This document shows, piece after piece, positions 42,941 through 52,172 of a DNA stretch of 64,000 nucleotides (position 1 is the first letter of the stretch; every line of letters begins with the position of its first letter). The stretch is from Paraburkholderia fungorum (lineage in GTDB: Bacteria > Pseudomonadota > Gammaproteobacteria > Burkholderiales > Burkholderiaceae): contig NZ_MCAS01000001.1 of NCBI RefSeq assembly GCF_003610895.1, positions 496,001-560,000 of the forward strand. The letters run 5' to 3'. Made by a program: the position numbers and the translations under genes. The notes beneath the pieces are model-generated. The model was not told the DNA's origin and made no database searches. It saw nothing but the letters and a program-made list of their open reading frames with translations.

Positions 42941-44995
42941 TTACAGATGCCGTCTGGCTTCAGCCACGACATGCTGCACGGTGATATCGAAGTGCGCGTA
43001 CAGCGTTTCCGCCGAAGCCGAGGCGCCGAAACCGGTCATCCCGACAAAACCGCCGCGCTCGCCGAGATAGCGGTCCCAGCCGAAACGCACTGCTGCCTCG
43101 ATCCCGACGCGCACCGTGTCCGGACCTAGCACCGCGGCGCGATAGTCGGCGCTCTGTTCATCGAAGATCTCCCAGCACGGCATCGACACCACGGCGGCCG
43201 CGATGCCCTCTTCCTGCAACCGGCGGCGCGCCTGCAACGCCAGTGCAACCTCGGAACCGGTGGCCAGCAAGGTCACGGCGCGCGCGCCGCCCTCCGCTTC
43301 GGCGAGCACATAAGCGCCACGACGCGACAACGACTCGGCGCTATGTTCGCGGCGCACCAGCGGCAACGCCTGCCTCGCAAAAACCAGCGTGCTTGGACCG
43401 CTCCGATGTTCGAGGGCAAGTTCCCAACACTCGGCGGCCTCCACTGCATCCGCGGGACGCAGCACGCGCATGTTCGGCATGGCGCGCAACGAGGCGAGTA
43501 TCTCGACGGGTTGATGCGTCGGTCCGTTCTTGCCGACGCCGATCGAGTCGTGGCTGAATACGAAGTGCACCGGCAGGCCCATCAGCGCGGCCATGCGCAT
43601 CGCCGGGCGCTGATAGTCGGAGAATGCCAGGTAGGTGACGCTGGTCGCGACGATGCCGCCATGCGCGGCCATGCCGTTGGCCATTGCGCCCATCAGATGT
43701 TCACGCACGCCGCAGTGGACGTATGCACCGCCGCGCTCGTCGGCGGTGAAGGCCTGCAACTGCCGTTTGTGGCCCGTGGGCGCTTCGAGATCGGCGCACC
43801 CCACCATGCGCTCCGGCAGCAGCGTCGCGAACAGATCGCTGATTTCGCCCGACACGGTAATGCCGGGCTGCGGCTCGTCGCGCTCCACGGCACGCTTGCG
43901 ATAAGCATCGAGCACCTCACGCCAGCCTTGCGGCAAACCACCTGCCTGGATCCGCTCGAACTCGGCGCACTGTGCGTCCGGCAACGCTGCAAGGCGTGCG
44001 TGCCACGCGTTGTATTCCTCGGCATTGCGCTGGCCCGCTTCGCGCCATGCGTTCAGGATCTCGGCGGGCACCTCGAACGGCGCGTGCGGCCAGCCGAGTT
44101 GTGCGCGTGCCGCGTCGGCGTCCTCCTGAAACAGCTTGCCGCTATGCCCGCCGCGCTGGCCTTGCAAGCGCGCAATACCGCGCCCGATGACCGTCCTGCA
44201 CGCGATCATCGACGGCCGCGGGTCGGCGCGCGCAATCGTCAACGCGGCGCTGACCGCCTCGAGATCGTGGCCATCCACTTCGATCACCTGCCAGCCGCCC
44301 ACGCGGAATCGTGCGCAGACGTCTTCGCTGATCGACAACGAAGTGCTGCCGTCGTCGGTGATCTGATTGTCGTCCCAGCAGAGAATCAGTTTGCCCAGCC
44401 GCAGATGCCCGGCCAGCGAAATCATCTCCTGACCGATGCCCTCCTGCAGACAACCGTCGCCGACGAACGCATACGTGTAGTGATCGATGAGATCGCTGCC
44501 GAATTTCGCGGCGAGATACGCTTCGGCAATCGCCATGCCGAACGCGTTGGCAATGCCCTGTCCGAGTGGACCCGTAGTCACTTCGATACCATGCGCCGGT
44601 TCGTACTCGGGATGTCCCGCGCAATGCGAGCCGAGTTCGCGGAAGGTCTTCAACTGGTCGAGGCCGATCGCCGCATAACCGGTCAGATACAGCAGCGAAT
44701 ACAACAGCAGCGAACCGTGTCCGTTGGACAGCACGAAGCGGTCGCGATCGGGCCAGGTCGGATCGGCGGGATTGAATTTCAGATGCCGGGTGAACAGCGC
44801 AGTGGCGATTTCGGCCATGCCGAGCGGCACCCCCTGGTGACCCTCGCCGGCCTGCAGGATAGCGTCGATGGAGAGGAAGCGGATCGCGTCGGCGAGCGGC
44901 AATGATGGCGTCCGCGCGGCGCCCGTTTGTGGCGGTGGCGCAGCCGAAACGTGCGAAGCAATTCCTGCGGCAAACTGCGCTTCAGTGGTGGACAT
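42941..44995 (-). CDS. Transketolase, full-length
   Basis: A 684-residue one-chain transketolase of normal length. The TPP/Mg2+ site is in FVGDGCLQEGIGQEMISLAG and DDNQITDDG; the catalytic His is in SNGHGSLLLYSLLY and SAHC-type segments; the middle domain has YVHCGVREHLMGAMANGMAA and FSHDSIGVGKNGPTHQP. It transfers two-carbon ketol units between sugars in the cytosol. Unusually, a split transketolase (tktN/tktC) is encoded upstream in the same run, implying two distinct ketol transfers or a specialised first enzyme. A 10-bp repeat array occupies the 171-base leader. Confidence 0.94.
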   Translation of the reverse strand: MSTTEAQFAAGIASHVSAAPPPQTGAARTPSLPLADAIRFLSIDAILQAGEGHQGVPLGMAEIATALFTRHLKFNPADPTWPDRDRFVLSNGHGSLLLYSLLYLTGYAAIGLDQLKTFRELGSHCAGHPEYEPAHGIEVTTGPLGQGIANAFGMAIAEAYLAAKFGSDLIDHYTYAFVGDGCLQEGIGQEMISLAGHLRLGKLILCWDDNQITDDGSTSLSISEDVCARFRVGGWQVIEVDGHDLEAVSAALTIARADPRPSMIACRTVIGRGIARLQGQRGGHSGKLFQEDADAARAQLGWPHAPFEVPAEILNAWREAGQRNAEEYNAWHARLAALPDAQCAEFERIQAGGLPQGWREVLDAYRKRAVERDEPQPGITVSGEISDLFATLLPERMVGCADLEAPTGHKRQLQAFTADERGGAYVHCGVREHLMGAMANGMAAHGGIVATSVTYLAFSDYQRPAMRMAALMGLPVHFVFSHDSIGVGKNGPTHQPVEILASLRAMPNMRVLRPADAVEAAECWELALEHRSGPSTLVFARQALPLVRREHSAESLSRRGAYVLAEAEGGARAVTLLATGSEVALALQARRRLQEEGIAAAVVSMPCWEIFDEQSADYRAAVLGPDTVRVGIEAAVRFGWDRYLGERGGFVGMTGFGASASAETLYAHFDITVQHVVAEARRHL

Positions 44996-45040
44996 GACAA
45001 AAGGCTCCTCTACGCCGTCCTGGCATGCAGGGCGGCGGCT

Positions 45041-45100
45041 GTCAAAGCGGGTTAAGGCGGGTTACAGCGGATTGAGGCGGGTTAAAGCGGATGGGACCGG
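45041..45100. repeat. 10-bp degenerate tandem array upstream of transketolase
   Basis: Six contiguous 10-base units: GTCAAAGCGG, GTTAAGGCGG, GTTACAGCGG, ATTGAGGCGG, GTTAAAGCGG, ATGGGACCGG, with a partial ATTAGG after. The unit is about one helical turn. It sits between the TRAP permease stop and the transketolase start. It could be an intra-operonic regulatory array or a neutral slipped-strand repeat. Confidence 0.75.
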
Positions 45101-45166
45101 ATTAGGTGAAAGCACTTCCTGCGAGGCTGCACGGGACGGCGCACGGCACAGCCTCACATCAGCGGG

Positions 45167-47026
45167 TCAATGCAGGAAGCCGATCGAAATCCACGGTACC
45201 GAGGCGACGATGATCAAACCGACCATCAAGGCAGCGATGTAGCCGAGAATCGGCTTCATCCCCTCGTCCGGATGAATGCGGCTGACCGCGCACGCCGAGT
45301 AATAGCCGACACCGAACGGCGGTGCGAACAGGCCCACGCCCATCGAGAGAATCACCACCATCGCGTAGTGCACGTCGTGAATGCCCATCTGCCGCGCGAT
45401 CGGGAACATCAGCGGGCCGAACAGCACGATTGCCGGAATGCCCTCGAGCACGCTGCCGAGAATCACGAACACGCAGATGGATGCGGCCATGAACATCGCC
45501 GCGCCGCCGGGCAAAGCACCGAGCGTTTGCGCCAACTGTCCCGAGAAACCCGATTGCGTCAACGCCCATGCCATGCTCGTCGCGGCGCCGATAATCAGCA
45601 AGATTGCGCCGGACAAACTCGCGGTATCGATCAGCATCGGCTTGAGCCGCTTCCACTCGAAACGGCGATAGATCAGCAAACCGGCCAGTACGGCGTAGGC
45701 GATACCGATGGTCGAAACTTCGGTAGCCGTCGCAATCCCTTCGACGACCGCCGCGCGAATCACGAACGGCAGCGCAATCGCAGGAAACGCGATGACGAAC
45801 TTGCGCAGAATCTCGACGCCCGTCGCACGCTTGACGCCCGACATATCTTCATGCCGGTAGCGCCACTGCACCACGATGCACAAGGTGATCGCCAGCACGA
45901 TGCCCGGCAGCATGCCGCCCGTAAACAGTGCCGAGATCGACACGCCGGTCACCGAACCGAGCGTGATCAGCACGAGGCTCGGCGGAATCGTCTCGGTCTG
46001 CGCGCCGGTCGCGGCGAGCAGGGCAACCAGATCGCCCGGCTTCGCCCCGCGTGCTTTCATTTCCGGAAACAACACGGGCGCGACCGCCGCCATGTCCGCG
46101 GCTTTCGAGCCCGAGATGCCCGACACCAGGTACATTGCGCCGACCAGCACATACGACAGGCCACCGCGCACGTGCCCCAGCAGGCTCGCGAGGAACGCGA
46201 TCATTGCGGCGGCCATGCCGGTCATCTCGATCAACTGACCGAGAAACACAAAGAGCGGCACCGAAAGCAGGATCAGATGCGACATGCCCTCGTCCATCCG
46301 GCCGACCACCACCGGCATCGGCGTATTTGTGGTCAACGCCAGATAGCCGAAAGTTGCGAGTCCGAACGAGAAGGCAATCGGTACGCCGCTCAGCACCCCG
46401 AGCGCGACCAGGCCGACGAAGAAAATCAGCAGGTTGTAGTTGCCAAGATCGCGCAGCGACGGCCCGAGCGCCACAAAGAGGCCGACCAGCGCGCCCACCG
46501 TTGCGATCGCACTGAGCATCAGGCGCCAGTTCCCCACGCGGGCGAGCCGCACCACGGCGACCAGCAGCATCAGCGCCGAGCCGACCGGCAATGCCGCCGC
46601 ACGCCACGCGTTCGACAATTCGAGTGCCGGCGTGGTGATGAACGCTTCGTCCTGCGCGAAGCTGATCGCCGGGCCGATCACCATGGAGAGAAATGCAATC
46701 GGCGCGGCGATCGCGACCACGTCGAGAAAAGCGCGCACGCCAGGCGACGCCATGCCGACCAGCGCCGTCATTCGCATATGCTCACCGCGCCGCAAGGCGA
46801 TCACGGCGCCGAGCATGGCGAGCCACAGGAACAGCATGGAGGCGAGTTCGTCGGACCAGACGAGCGGCGCGTGCAGCAGATAGCGGCTCGTCACGCCGGC
46901 CAGCAGCACGATAATTTCCGCGAGCACCAGCAAGGCGGCGGGAATCTCCACCAGATGGCCAAGGGCAGAGTCGAGCGCACAGGCGAGCCGATGCTGGCGC
47001 TCGTGCGAATAGGAGATCGAGATCAT
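45167..47026 (-). CDS. TRAP transporter, fused DctQ-DctM permease
   Basis: A 619-residue fusion. The N-terminal DctQ part (about 1-170, four helices, VWSDELASMLFLWLAMLG) is joined to the 12-helix DctM part (GVPIAFSFGLATFGYLAL, GSKAADMAAVAPVLFPEMK). I start at ATG 47026, 4 bases after dctP ends; a longer frame to 47158 only runs into dctP. The fused form imports organic acids or related solutes with a sodium gradient, using the periplasmic receptor encoded next to it. Confidence 0.94.
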   Translation of the reverse strand: MISISYSHERQHRLACALDSALGHLVEIPAALLVLAEIIVLLAGVTSRYLLHAPLVWSDELASMLFLWLAMLGAVIALRRGEHMRMTALVGMASPGVRAFLDVVAIAAPIAFLSMVIGPAISFAQDEAFITTPALELSNAWRAAALPVGSALMLLVAVVRLARVGNWRLMLSAIATVGALVGLFVALGPSLRDLGNYNLLIFFVGLVALGVLSGVPIAFSFGLATFGYLALTTNTPMPVVVGRMDEGMSHLILLSVPLFVFLGQLIEMTGMAAAMIAFLASLLGHVRGGLSYVLVGAMYLVSGISGSKAADMAAVAPVLFPEMKARGAKPGDLVALLAATGAQTETIPPSLVLITLGSVTGVSISALFTGGMLPGIVLAITLCIVVQWRYRHEDMSGVKRATGVEILRKFVIAFPAIALPFVIRAAVVEGIATATEVSTIGIAYAVLAGLLIYRRFEWKRLKPMLIDTASLSGAILLIIGAATSMAWALTQSGFSGQLAQTLGALPGGAAMFMAASICVFVILGSVLEGIPAIVLFGPLMFPIARQMGIHDVHYAMVVILSMGVGLFAPPFGVGYYSACAVSRIHPDEGMKPILGYIAALMVGLIIVASVPWISIGFLH

Positions 47027-47030
47027 TGCC

Positions 47031-48074
47031 TTACCCCAGTTTTCCGGCGGACTTCTCCAGCAGGCCCCACGCCTCGTCGCCGTATTTGGCTTTCCAGTCG
47101 TGGTAGAAGCTCGTCTTGGCCAGGGCGTCGCGGAAGGCTCCGCGGTCCACATCGACAAACGTAATGCCCTTCGATTTCAGATCGTCGCGCAACGACAGGC
47201 TGAGCTTGGCGATATCCGCGCGCTGCAGCATCGCGGCCTTTTCGAATTCACGCGTGACGATCGCGCGGATGTCGGCCGGCAGACGCTCCCACGCGGCGCG
47301 GTTGCCGAGAATCCAGTAACCGTCCCACACATGCGACGTGAGGCTGATGTACTTCTGCACCTCGTAGAGTTTGGCCGTGGCGATGATCGGCAGCGGGTTT
47401 TCCTGACCTTCCACCACGCCGGTCTGCAGCGCCGAATAGAGTTCGTTGAAGTTGATCGGCGCCGGTCCCGCATCGAGCGCCTTGAACAGCGAGGTCAGCA
47501 TCGGCGCCTGCGGCACGCGAATCTTGAAGCCTTTCAGATCGGCCGGCGCACGCAGCGCCCGGGTCGATGAACTGATCTGGCGAAAGCCGTTGTCCCACAC
47601 CTTGCTCACCGAGACGAGACCGGATTTGCCGATCTGCGCGCGGATATAGTTGCCGAGATCGCCGTCCATGGCCTTCCAGACCGCGTCGTAGTCCTTGAAT
47701 GCGAAACCGGTGTTGACGATGCCGGCGGCAGGCGTCAGCGTGGCCAGAATCGACGAGGCCTGGTTGAAGAATTCGACACCGCCATTGCGCACCTGCGAAA
47801 GCAGATCCGTATCGGAGCCCAGCTGATTTTGCGGGAAGAGTTTGATATCGAGGCGGCCGTTGGTTGCCGTGCGAATCTGATTGATCGCCTCCTGGGCGCG
47901 GATGTTGACCGGATGTGTCGGGTCCTGGCCGGTCGCCAGTTTGTATGAGAACTCGGGCGCCGCCATCGCGCTGCGCGAGATGCTCCATAACGGCGCGGCG
48001 GCGGAGAGGGCCGCACCCGCCTTCAGAAAGGCGCGGCGGCTGATGCCCTGCGGGGCGTTCGAACGGGTAGTCAT
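47031..48074 (-). CDS. TRAP transporter DctP-type solute receptor
   Basis: A 347-residue receptor with a Tat-type signal (ISRRAFLKAGAALSAAAPLW), the DctP core with LFPQNQLGSDTDLLSQVRNG, the ligand Arg region KGFKIRVPQAPML and the hinge segment GVVEGQENPLPII. TTGGAGGAAG precedes ATG 48074. It binds the substrate in the periplasm and delivers it to DctQM. The ligand is unknown; operon partners suggest a sugar acid or polyol-derived acid. Confidence 0.93.
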   Translation of the reverse strand: MTTRSNAPQGISRRAFLKAGAALSAAAPLWSISRSAMAAPEFSYKLATGQDPTHPVNIRAQEAINQIRTATNGRLDIKLFPQNQLGSDTDLLSQVRNGGVEFFNQASSILATLTPAAGIVNTGFAFKDYDAVWKAMDGDLGNYIRAQIGKSGLVSVSKVWDNGFRQISSSTRALRAPADLKGFKIRVPQAPMLTSLFKALDAGPAPINFNELYSALQTGVVEGQENPLPIIATAKLYEVQKYISLTSHVWDGYWILGNRAAWERLPADIRAIVTREFEKAAMLQRADIAKLSLSLRDDLKSKGITFVDVDRGAFRDALAKTSFYHDWKAKYGDEAWGLLEKSAGKLG

Positions 48075-48222
48075 GGTGTCTTCCTCCAATCCTGGATCGC
48101 GCGTCGTTATGTTTTTTCCGCGGCGGCTGCACGTGTCGCTCGCCACGCTCATCTGTTCTCTACTACGGGTCTCCATCGCCGCCGCCGGCCTCCCGCCAGG
48201 CGGCTCGTCTGCCGGAGCGGAA

Positions 48223-48987
48223 TTAGCCGTGAATCAGCATGCCGCCGTTCACGTCGATCACCGCGCCGGTAATATACGACGACAGATTCGACGCAAGGAA
48301 CAGGAATGCGCCGGCCACGTCGTCGGGCACGCCCAGTCGATTGAGCGGAATGCCGGCGAGAATTTCGCCGCGCTTGTCGTCGCTGATCTTGCCGGCGTTG
48401 ATGTCGGTCTGGATCAGGCCAGGCGTCACGCAATTCACGCGGATGCCGTCGTTGCCGAGTTCGCGCGCCATCGCCTTGGCAAGGCCCAGCACGCCGGCCT
48501 TCGCCGCCGAATAATGCGGGCCGCCGAGAATGCCGCCGCCGCGCTGCGCCGAGACCGACGACATGCAGCCGATCGAGCCGCTCTTCTGCTTTCTCATCTG
48601 CGGAACGACCGCTTGCGAGAGATACAGCACGCCGCGCAGATTGACGTCGAGAATCCGGTCCCAGCTGTCCGGATCGATCTCGAGCAGCTTCGCGGCCTGG
48701 GTAATGCCGGCGTTGTTGATCAGGATATCGATCGAACCGAAATCGGCGACGGTGCGCTCGACCGCGGCCTGGCAGGCGCCACGGTCGGTCACATTGCATG
48801 CATAGCCGCGATGTGCGGGTCCGATCGAGGCAGCGGCTTCGGCCGCGGCGTTTTCGTCGAGATCGAAGAGGGCGACGCGTGCGCCGTGCGCCGCGAACAT
48901 GCGCGCGGTCGCCATACCGATGCCGCGCGGCGACGCGCCACCGGAAATGACGGCGACTTTGCCGTCGAGCAGACGTGACTCTGACAT
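48223..48987 (-). CDS. Short-chain dehydrogenase/reductase (SDR)
   Basis: A 254-residue classical SDR. The cofactor loop is SGGASPRGIGMATARMF, NNAG is in ILINNAGITQAAK, the catalytic Ser is in GCMSSVSAQRGG and the Tyr-Lys pair in HYSAAKAGV. Asp in LFDLDEN after beta-2 favours NAD over NADP. It would oxidise or reduce a polyol or keto-acid intermediate. It is transcribed with the split transketolase (110 bases upstream) and the TRAP system. Confidence 0.93.
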   Translation of the reverse strand: MSESRLLDGKVAVISGGASPRGIGMATARMFAAHGARVALFDLDENAAAEAAASIGPAHRGYACNVTDRGACQAAVERTVADFGSIDILINNAGITQAAKLLEIDPDSWDRILDVNLRGVLYLSQAVVPQMRKQKSGSIGCMSSVSAQRGGGILGGPHYSAAKAGVLGLAKAMARELGNDGIRVNCVTPGLIQTDINAGKISDDKRGEILAGIPLNRLGVPDDVAGAFLFLASNLSSYITGAVIDVNGGMLIHG

Positions 48988-49076
48988 GATGCGTATCTCC
49001 TGAATATGAACTTTATGGTTCGCTATGAGTGACTACATGGGCAGGGGGCTGGCCGGCGCCTGCCGGCGCTGACGGA

Positions 49077-49100
49077 CCGTTACCGTTACCGCTATCGTTA
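49077..49100. repeat. 6-bp repeat at the 3' end of tktC
   Basis: Four units: CCGTTA, CCGTTA, CCGCTA, TCGTTA, running into the stop codon of the transketolase C subunit gene. Short and degenerate. Confidence 0.5.
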
Positions 49101-50096
49101 CCGCAGCCAGCCTTTGATCGTGTCGCACATCGCCTCGGTGGAAATGCCGTAGCGGTCGTGCAAGGTCGGCAGCGCGCCGGCATCGAGAAACGCGTCGGGC
49201 AGACCGATCTGCCGGAACGGTGGCGTGACGCCGTTGGTGAGCAGCACGGTGGCGACCGCCTCGCCCAGCCCGCCGATCACCGTATGGTTCTCCGCCACCA
49301 CCACGAGGCGGCCTGAGCGGCGCGCTTCCCGCAGCAGCGTGACGGTGTCGAGCGGCTTGATGGTCGGCACATGCAGCACGCCCACGTCGACGCGGTCGGC
49401 CGCCAGCGCCTTGGCCGTTTCCAGCGCGCGCATCGTCATGATCCCGGACGAGATGATCAGCACCTCGGCGCCATCGCGCAGCAGCTTCGCCTTGCCGAGT
49501 TCGAACCGGTAGTCGTACTCGTCGAGCACGACCGGCACGTTGCCGCGCAACAGCCGCGCATAGACGGGCCCGCGATGGTCGGCGATCGCCGGCACCATCT
49601 GCTCGATATCGATGGCGTCGCACGGGTCGATCACCGTGAGGTTCGGCATCGCGCGGAACAGGGCGAGGTCTTCCGCCGCCTGGTGGCTCGGGCCGTAGCC
49701 GGTTGTGAGGCCCGGCAACGCGCAGACGATCTTGACGTCGAGGTTGTCCTCGGCAATCGCCTGATGGATGAAGTCGTAGGCACGGCGCGCGGCAAACACG
49801 GCGTATGTGGTGACGAACGGCTGCGCGCCTTCGTGCGCGATGCCGGCGGCGGCGCCCATCAGCAGTTGCTCGGCCATGCCCATCTGGTAATAGCGCTCCG
49901 GGTATTCCTTCGCGAACAGATGCAGGTCGGTGTATTTGCCGAGGTCGGCGGTCATGCCGACTACTTCGGGCCGGTTGCGCGCCAGCTCAACCAATGCATG
50001 CCCGAACGGTGCGGAACGCGTGATCTGCCCTTCTCCGGCGATCGAGGCGATCATCGCCGAGGTTTTCAGGCGCGGTTTCGGTGCGGCGGCGCTCAT
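49098..50096 (-). CDS. Transketolase C-terminal subunit (split form)
   Basis: A 332-residue protein with the pyrimidine-binding and C-terminal domains of transketolase: DLGKYTDLHLFAKEYPERYYQ, GMAEQLLMGAAAGIAHEG, and the end domain EVLIISSGIMTMRALETAK. ATG 50096 overlaps the stop of the N-terminal subunit gene as ATGA, so the two chains are made together. Split transketolases occur in specialised sugar catabolism (for example apulose 4-phosphate transketolase) and in archaea. The substrate is not readable here. Confidence 0.92.
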   Translation of the reverse strand: MSAAAPKPRLKTSAMIASIAGEGQITRSAPFGHALVELARNRPEVVGMTADLGKYTDLHLFAKEYPERYYQMGMAEQLLMGAAAGIAHEGAQPFVTTYAVFAARRAYDFIHQAIAEDNLDVKIVCALPGLTTGYGPSHQAAEDLALFRAMPNLTVIDPCDAIDIEQMVPAIADHRGPVYARLLRGNVPVVLDEYDYRFELGKAKLLRDGAEVLIISSGIMTMRALETAKALAADRVDVGVLHVPTIKPLDTVTLLREARRSGRLVVVAENHTVIGGLGEAVATVLLTNGVTPPFRQIGLPDAFLDAGALPTLHDRYGISTEAMCDTIKGWLR

Positions 50097-50938
50097 GCGT
50101 TTCTCCCGGCTTCCAGCGCCTGCAGCGCGAGTTGCCACTCGTGTGCGTCGACGCGGATAAAGTGGTTTTTCTCGCGCGCTTCGAGAAACGGCACGCCACG
50201 CCCCATCCGCGTATCGCAGACGATGATCCGCGGTTGCGCCTCAGGATGCGCGAGCGCGGCATCGAACGCGGCGACGACGGCTGCGAGATCGTTACCGTCC
50301 ACGCGCTGCACGAACCAGCCGAACGCCTGGAGCTTCTCGACCAGCGGCTCGAACGCCATCACGCTCGACGACGGACCATCAGCCTGCTGGTTGTTGACGT
50401 CGACCATCGCGATCAGGTTGTCGAGCTTCCAGTGAGCCGCCGACATCAGGCCTTCCCAGATCGCACCTTCATCGAGTTCGCCGTCGGAAAACAGCGTGTA
50501 GACGCGAGCCTCCGAGCCCTTGCGCTTCAAACCCAGGCAGCGGCCCACCGCGATCGTCAGTCCTTGCCCGAGCGAGCCGCCGGACATCTCCATGCCTGGC
50601 GTATAGCTCGCCATGCCGGACATCGGCAAACGGCTATCGTCGCTGCCGTAGGTTTCCAGTTCTTCGTCGGCGATGATGCCGGCCTCGATCAACGCGGCAT
50701 ACAGCGCGATCGCGTAGTGGCCGTTCGAAAGCAGAAAGCGGTCGCGGCCTTCCCACTCGGGGTCGTCGGCGCGATAGCGCATGGCGCGGAAGTAGGCGAC
50801 GGCCAGCACGTCGGCGATGTCGAGCGCCTGGCCGATATAGCCCTGGCCCTGCACTTCGCCCATGCGCAGCGCGTTGCGGCGGATCTGGTAGGCGTGTTCC
50901 GCGAGCCTCGCGTACGGCGCGGTTTCTCTGCTAGTCAC
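50093..50938 (-). CDS. Transketolase N-terminal subunit (split form)
   Basis: A 281-residue protein corresponding to the TPP-pyrophosphate-binding domain. The metal/TPP motif is in FSDGELDEGAIWEGLMSAAH, followed by DVNNQQADG; the catalytic His region is FLLSNGHYAIALYA and GGSLGQGLTIAVGRC. It is the first gene of the catabolic operon running down to 41957 and lies divergent, by 194 bases, from a LysR-type gene, the probable activator. Confidence 0.93.
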   Translation of the reverse strand: MTSRETAPYARLAEHAYQIRRNALRMGEVQGQGYIGQALDIADVLAVAYFRAMRYRADDPEWEGRDRFLLSNGHYAIALYAALIEAGIIADEELETYGSDDSRLPMSGMASYTPGMEMSGGSLGQGLTIAVGRCLGLKRKGSEARVYTLFSDGELDEGAIWEGLMSAAHWKLDNLIAMVDVNNQQADGPSSSVMAFEPLVEKLQAFGWFVQRVDGNDLAAVVAAFDAALAHPEAQPRIIVCDTRMGRGVPFLEAREKNHFIRVDAHEWQLALQALEAGRNA

Positions 50939-51132
50939 TGTTTGTCTCCTGTCGATCGGAGTTCGCGCTTTAGCGCGTCACTCCGATCCCATGCAACATC
51001 GTTGCGAGTCGGTCGCTTTGCAGGGGCCGCTGTGATGCCGATCCCAGTGACTCAAGCGTAATCTCGCACTCAGACGCGCTCAAACGAATTAATATGGGCC
51101 AATAGATGAATTGAATTCACCTTGATGCTGCC

Positions 51133-52023
51133 ATGCACAATCGCGTCACCCTCAAGTCGATACAGGCATTCGAAGCCGCCGCGCGGCTTTCGTCGTTCGC
51201 GCTCGCAGCAGAGGAACTGTTCGTTACGCCCTCCGCCGTCAGCCATCAAATCAAGCTGCTGGAAGAGCAATTGAGCATTCGTCTGTTCCATCGGCTGCAC
51301 CGCACGGTGATCCTGACGGACTATGGGAGGCAGTACGCCGAGGAGATCACCGCGGCGTTCGCGCGGATCGACTCGGCAACCCGCGAGATCGGGCGCGCCG
51401 CCAAGAGCGACATCCTCACGATCCATTGCACGCCTAGCTTTGCGACTCAATGGCTGATGCCGCGCATCGCGCGCTTCAGCGCGGCGCATCCGGACATCGA
51501 CGTGCGCCTGAATGCGTCGTCGGAGGCGGCCAATCTGATTTCGGAAACGGTGGATATCGACATTCGCTACGGTCCGAGAAAACTGCAGCCGGCCGGCACG
51601 ATGGTGCTGGAGTTGCCGTCCGAGACGATCGTGCCGCTGTGCTCGCCCGCGCTGATGACGGGGGAGCAGCCGCTGCGCAGCGTCGCGGATTTACAGCACC
51701 ACACGCTGATTCATAGCGAGGGGTGTCTGGTGGGATGGCGGGACTGGATGCGCCTCTATCGCAAGACGCGGCTCGATATCGGACGCGGCCCGCGTTTCGA
51801 CCGGTCCTTCATGGCGCTCAGCGCGGCGGTCGACGGCCTGGGTGTCTGCCTGGAAAGCCTGCTTCTGGCGCAACGCGAACTGGAGACAGGCCGGCTCGTG
51901 GCGCCGTTCGGTTTCGAAGGACTCCCGGTGAACGGCTATACGCTGAACCTGCTGAAGTCTCGCGCCGAATTGCCGAAGCTGCGCAGCTTCCAGGATTGGC
52001 TGTTTGCGGAGCTCGAGAAGTGA
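51133..52023 (+). CDS. LysR-family regulator (GcvA-like) of the transketolase/TRAP operon
   Basis: A 296-residue LysR protein. The N-terminal helix-turn-helix includes SSFALAAEELFVTPSAVSHQ, and the effector domain includes VDIDIRYGPRKLQPAG. Being divergent from the seven-gene catabolic operon (50938 down to 41957), it is the best candidate for its regulator. The effector is probably the transported compound or an intermediate, which is inference. Confidence 0.92.
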   Translation: MHNRVTLKSIQAFEAAARLSSFALAAEELFVTPSAVSHQIKLLEEQLSIRLFHRLHRTVILTDYGRQYAEEITAAFARIDSATREIGRAAKSDILTIHCTPSFATQWLMPRIARFSAAHPDIDVRLNASSEAANLISETVDIDIRYGPRKLQPAGTMVLELPSETIVPLCSPALMTGEQPLRSVADLQHHTLIHSEGCLVGWRDWMRLYRKTRLDIGRGPRFDRSFMALSAAVDGLGVCLESLLLAQRELETGRLVAPFGFEGLPVNGYTLNLLKSRAELPKLRSFQDWLFAELEK

Positions 52024-52034
52024 TCCGGGCGCAC

Positions 52035-52148
52035 CGCTGATGCGCTGATGCGCTGATGCGCTGATGCGCTGATGCGCTGATTCGCTGATTCGCTGATTCG
52101 CTGATTCGCTGATTCGCAAACCGCAGACGGCAGACCGCAAACCGCAGA
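52035..52148. repeat. Octamer tandem array between convergent LysR genes
   Basis: Five perfect copies of CGCTGATG (52035-52074) are followed directly by five perfect copies of CGCTGATT (52075-52114). Then come two copies of the 13-mer CGCAAACCGCAGA (52115-52127, 52136-52148). The array fills most of the 149-base gap between stop codons of convergent genes. Perfect homogeneity within each block suggests recent slipped-strand expansion. Confidence 0.95.
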
Positions 52149-52172
52149 GCGTGATCTCCCCTCGCCGGCCCG

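Noticed and set aside
45170..47164. A 664-codon plus-strand frame opposite the fused TRAP permease
   Set aside because: Translated product is a low-complexity Arg/His/Gln-rich sequence with no domain; the minus strand encodes an intact DctQM protein.
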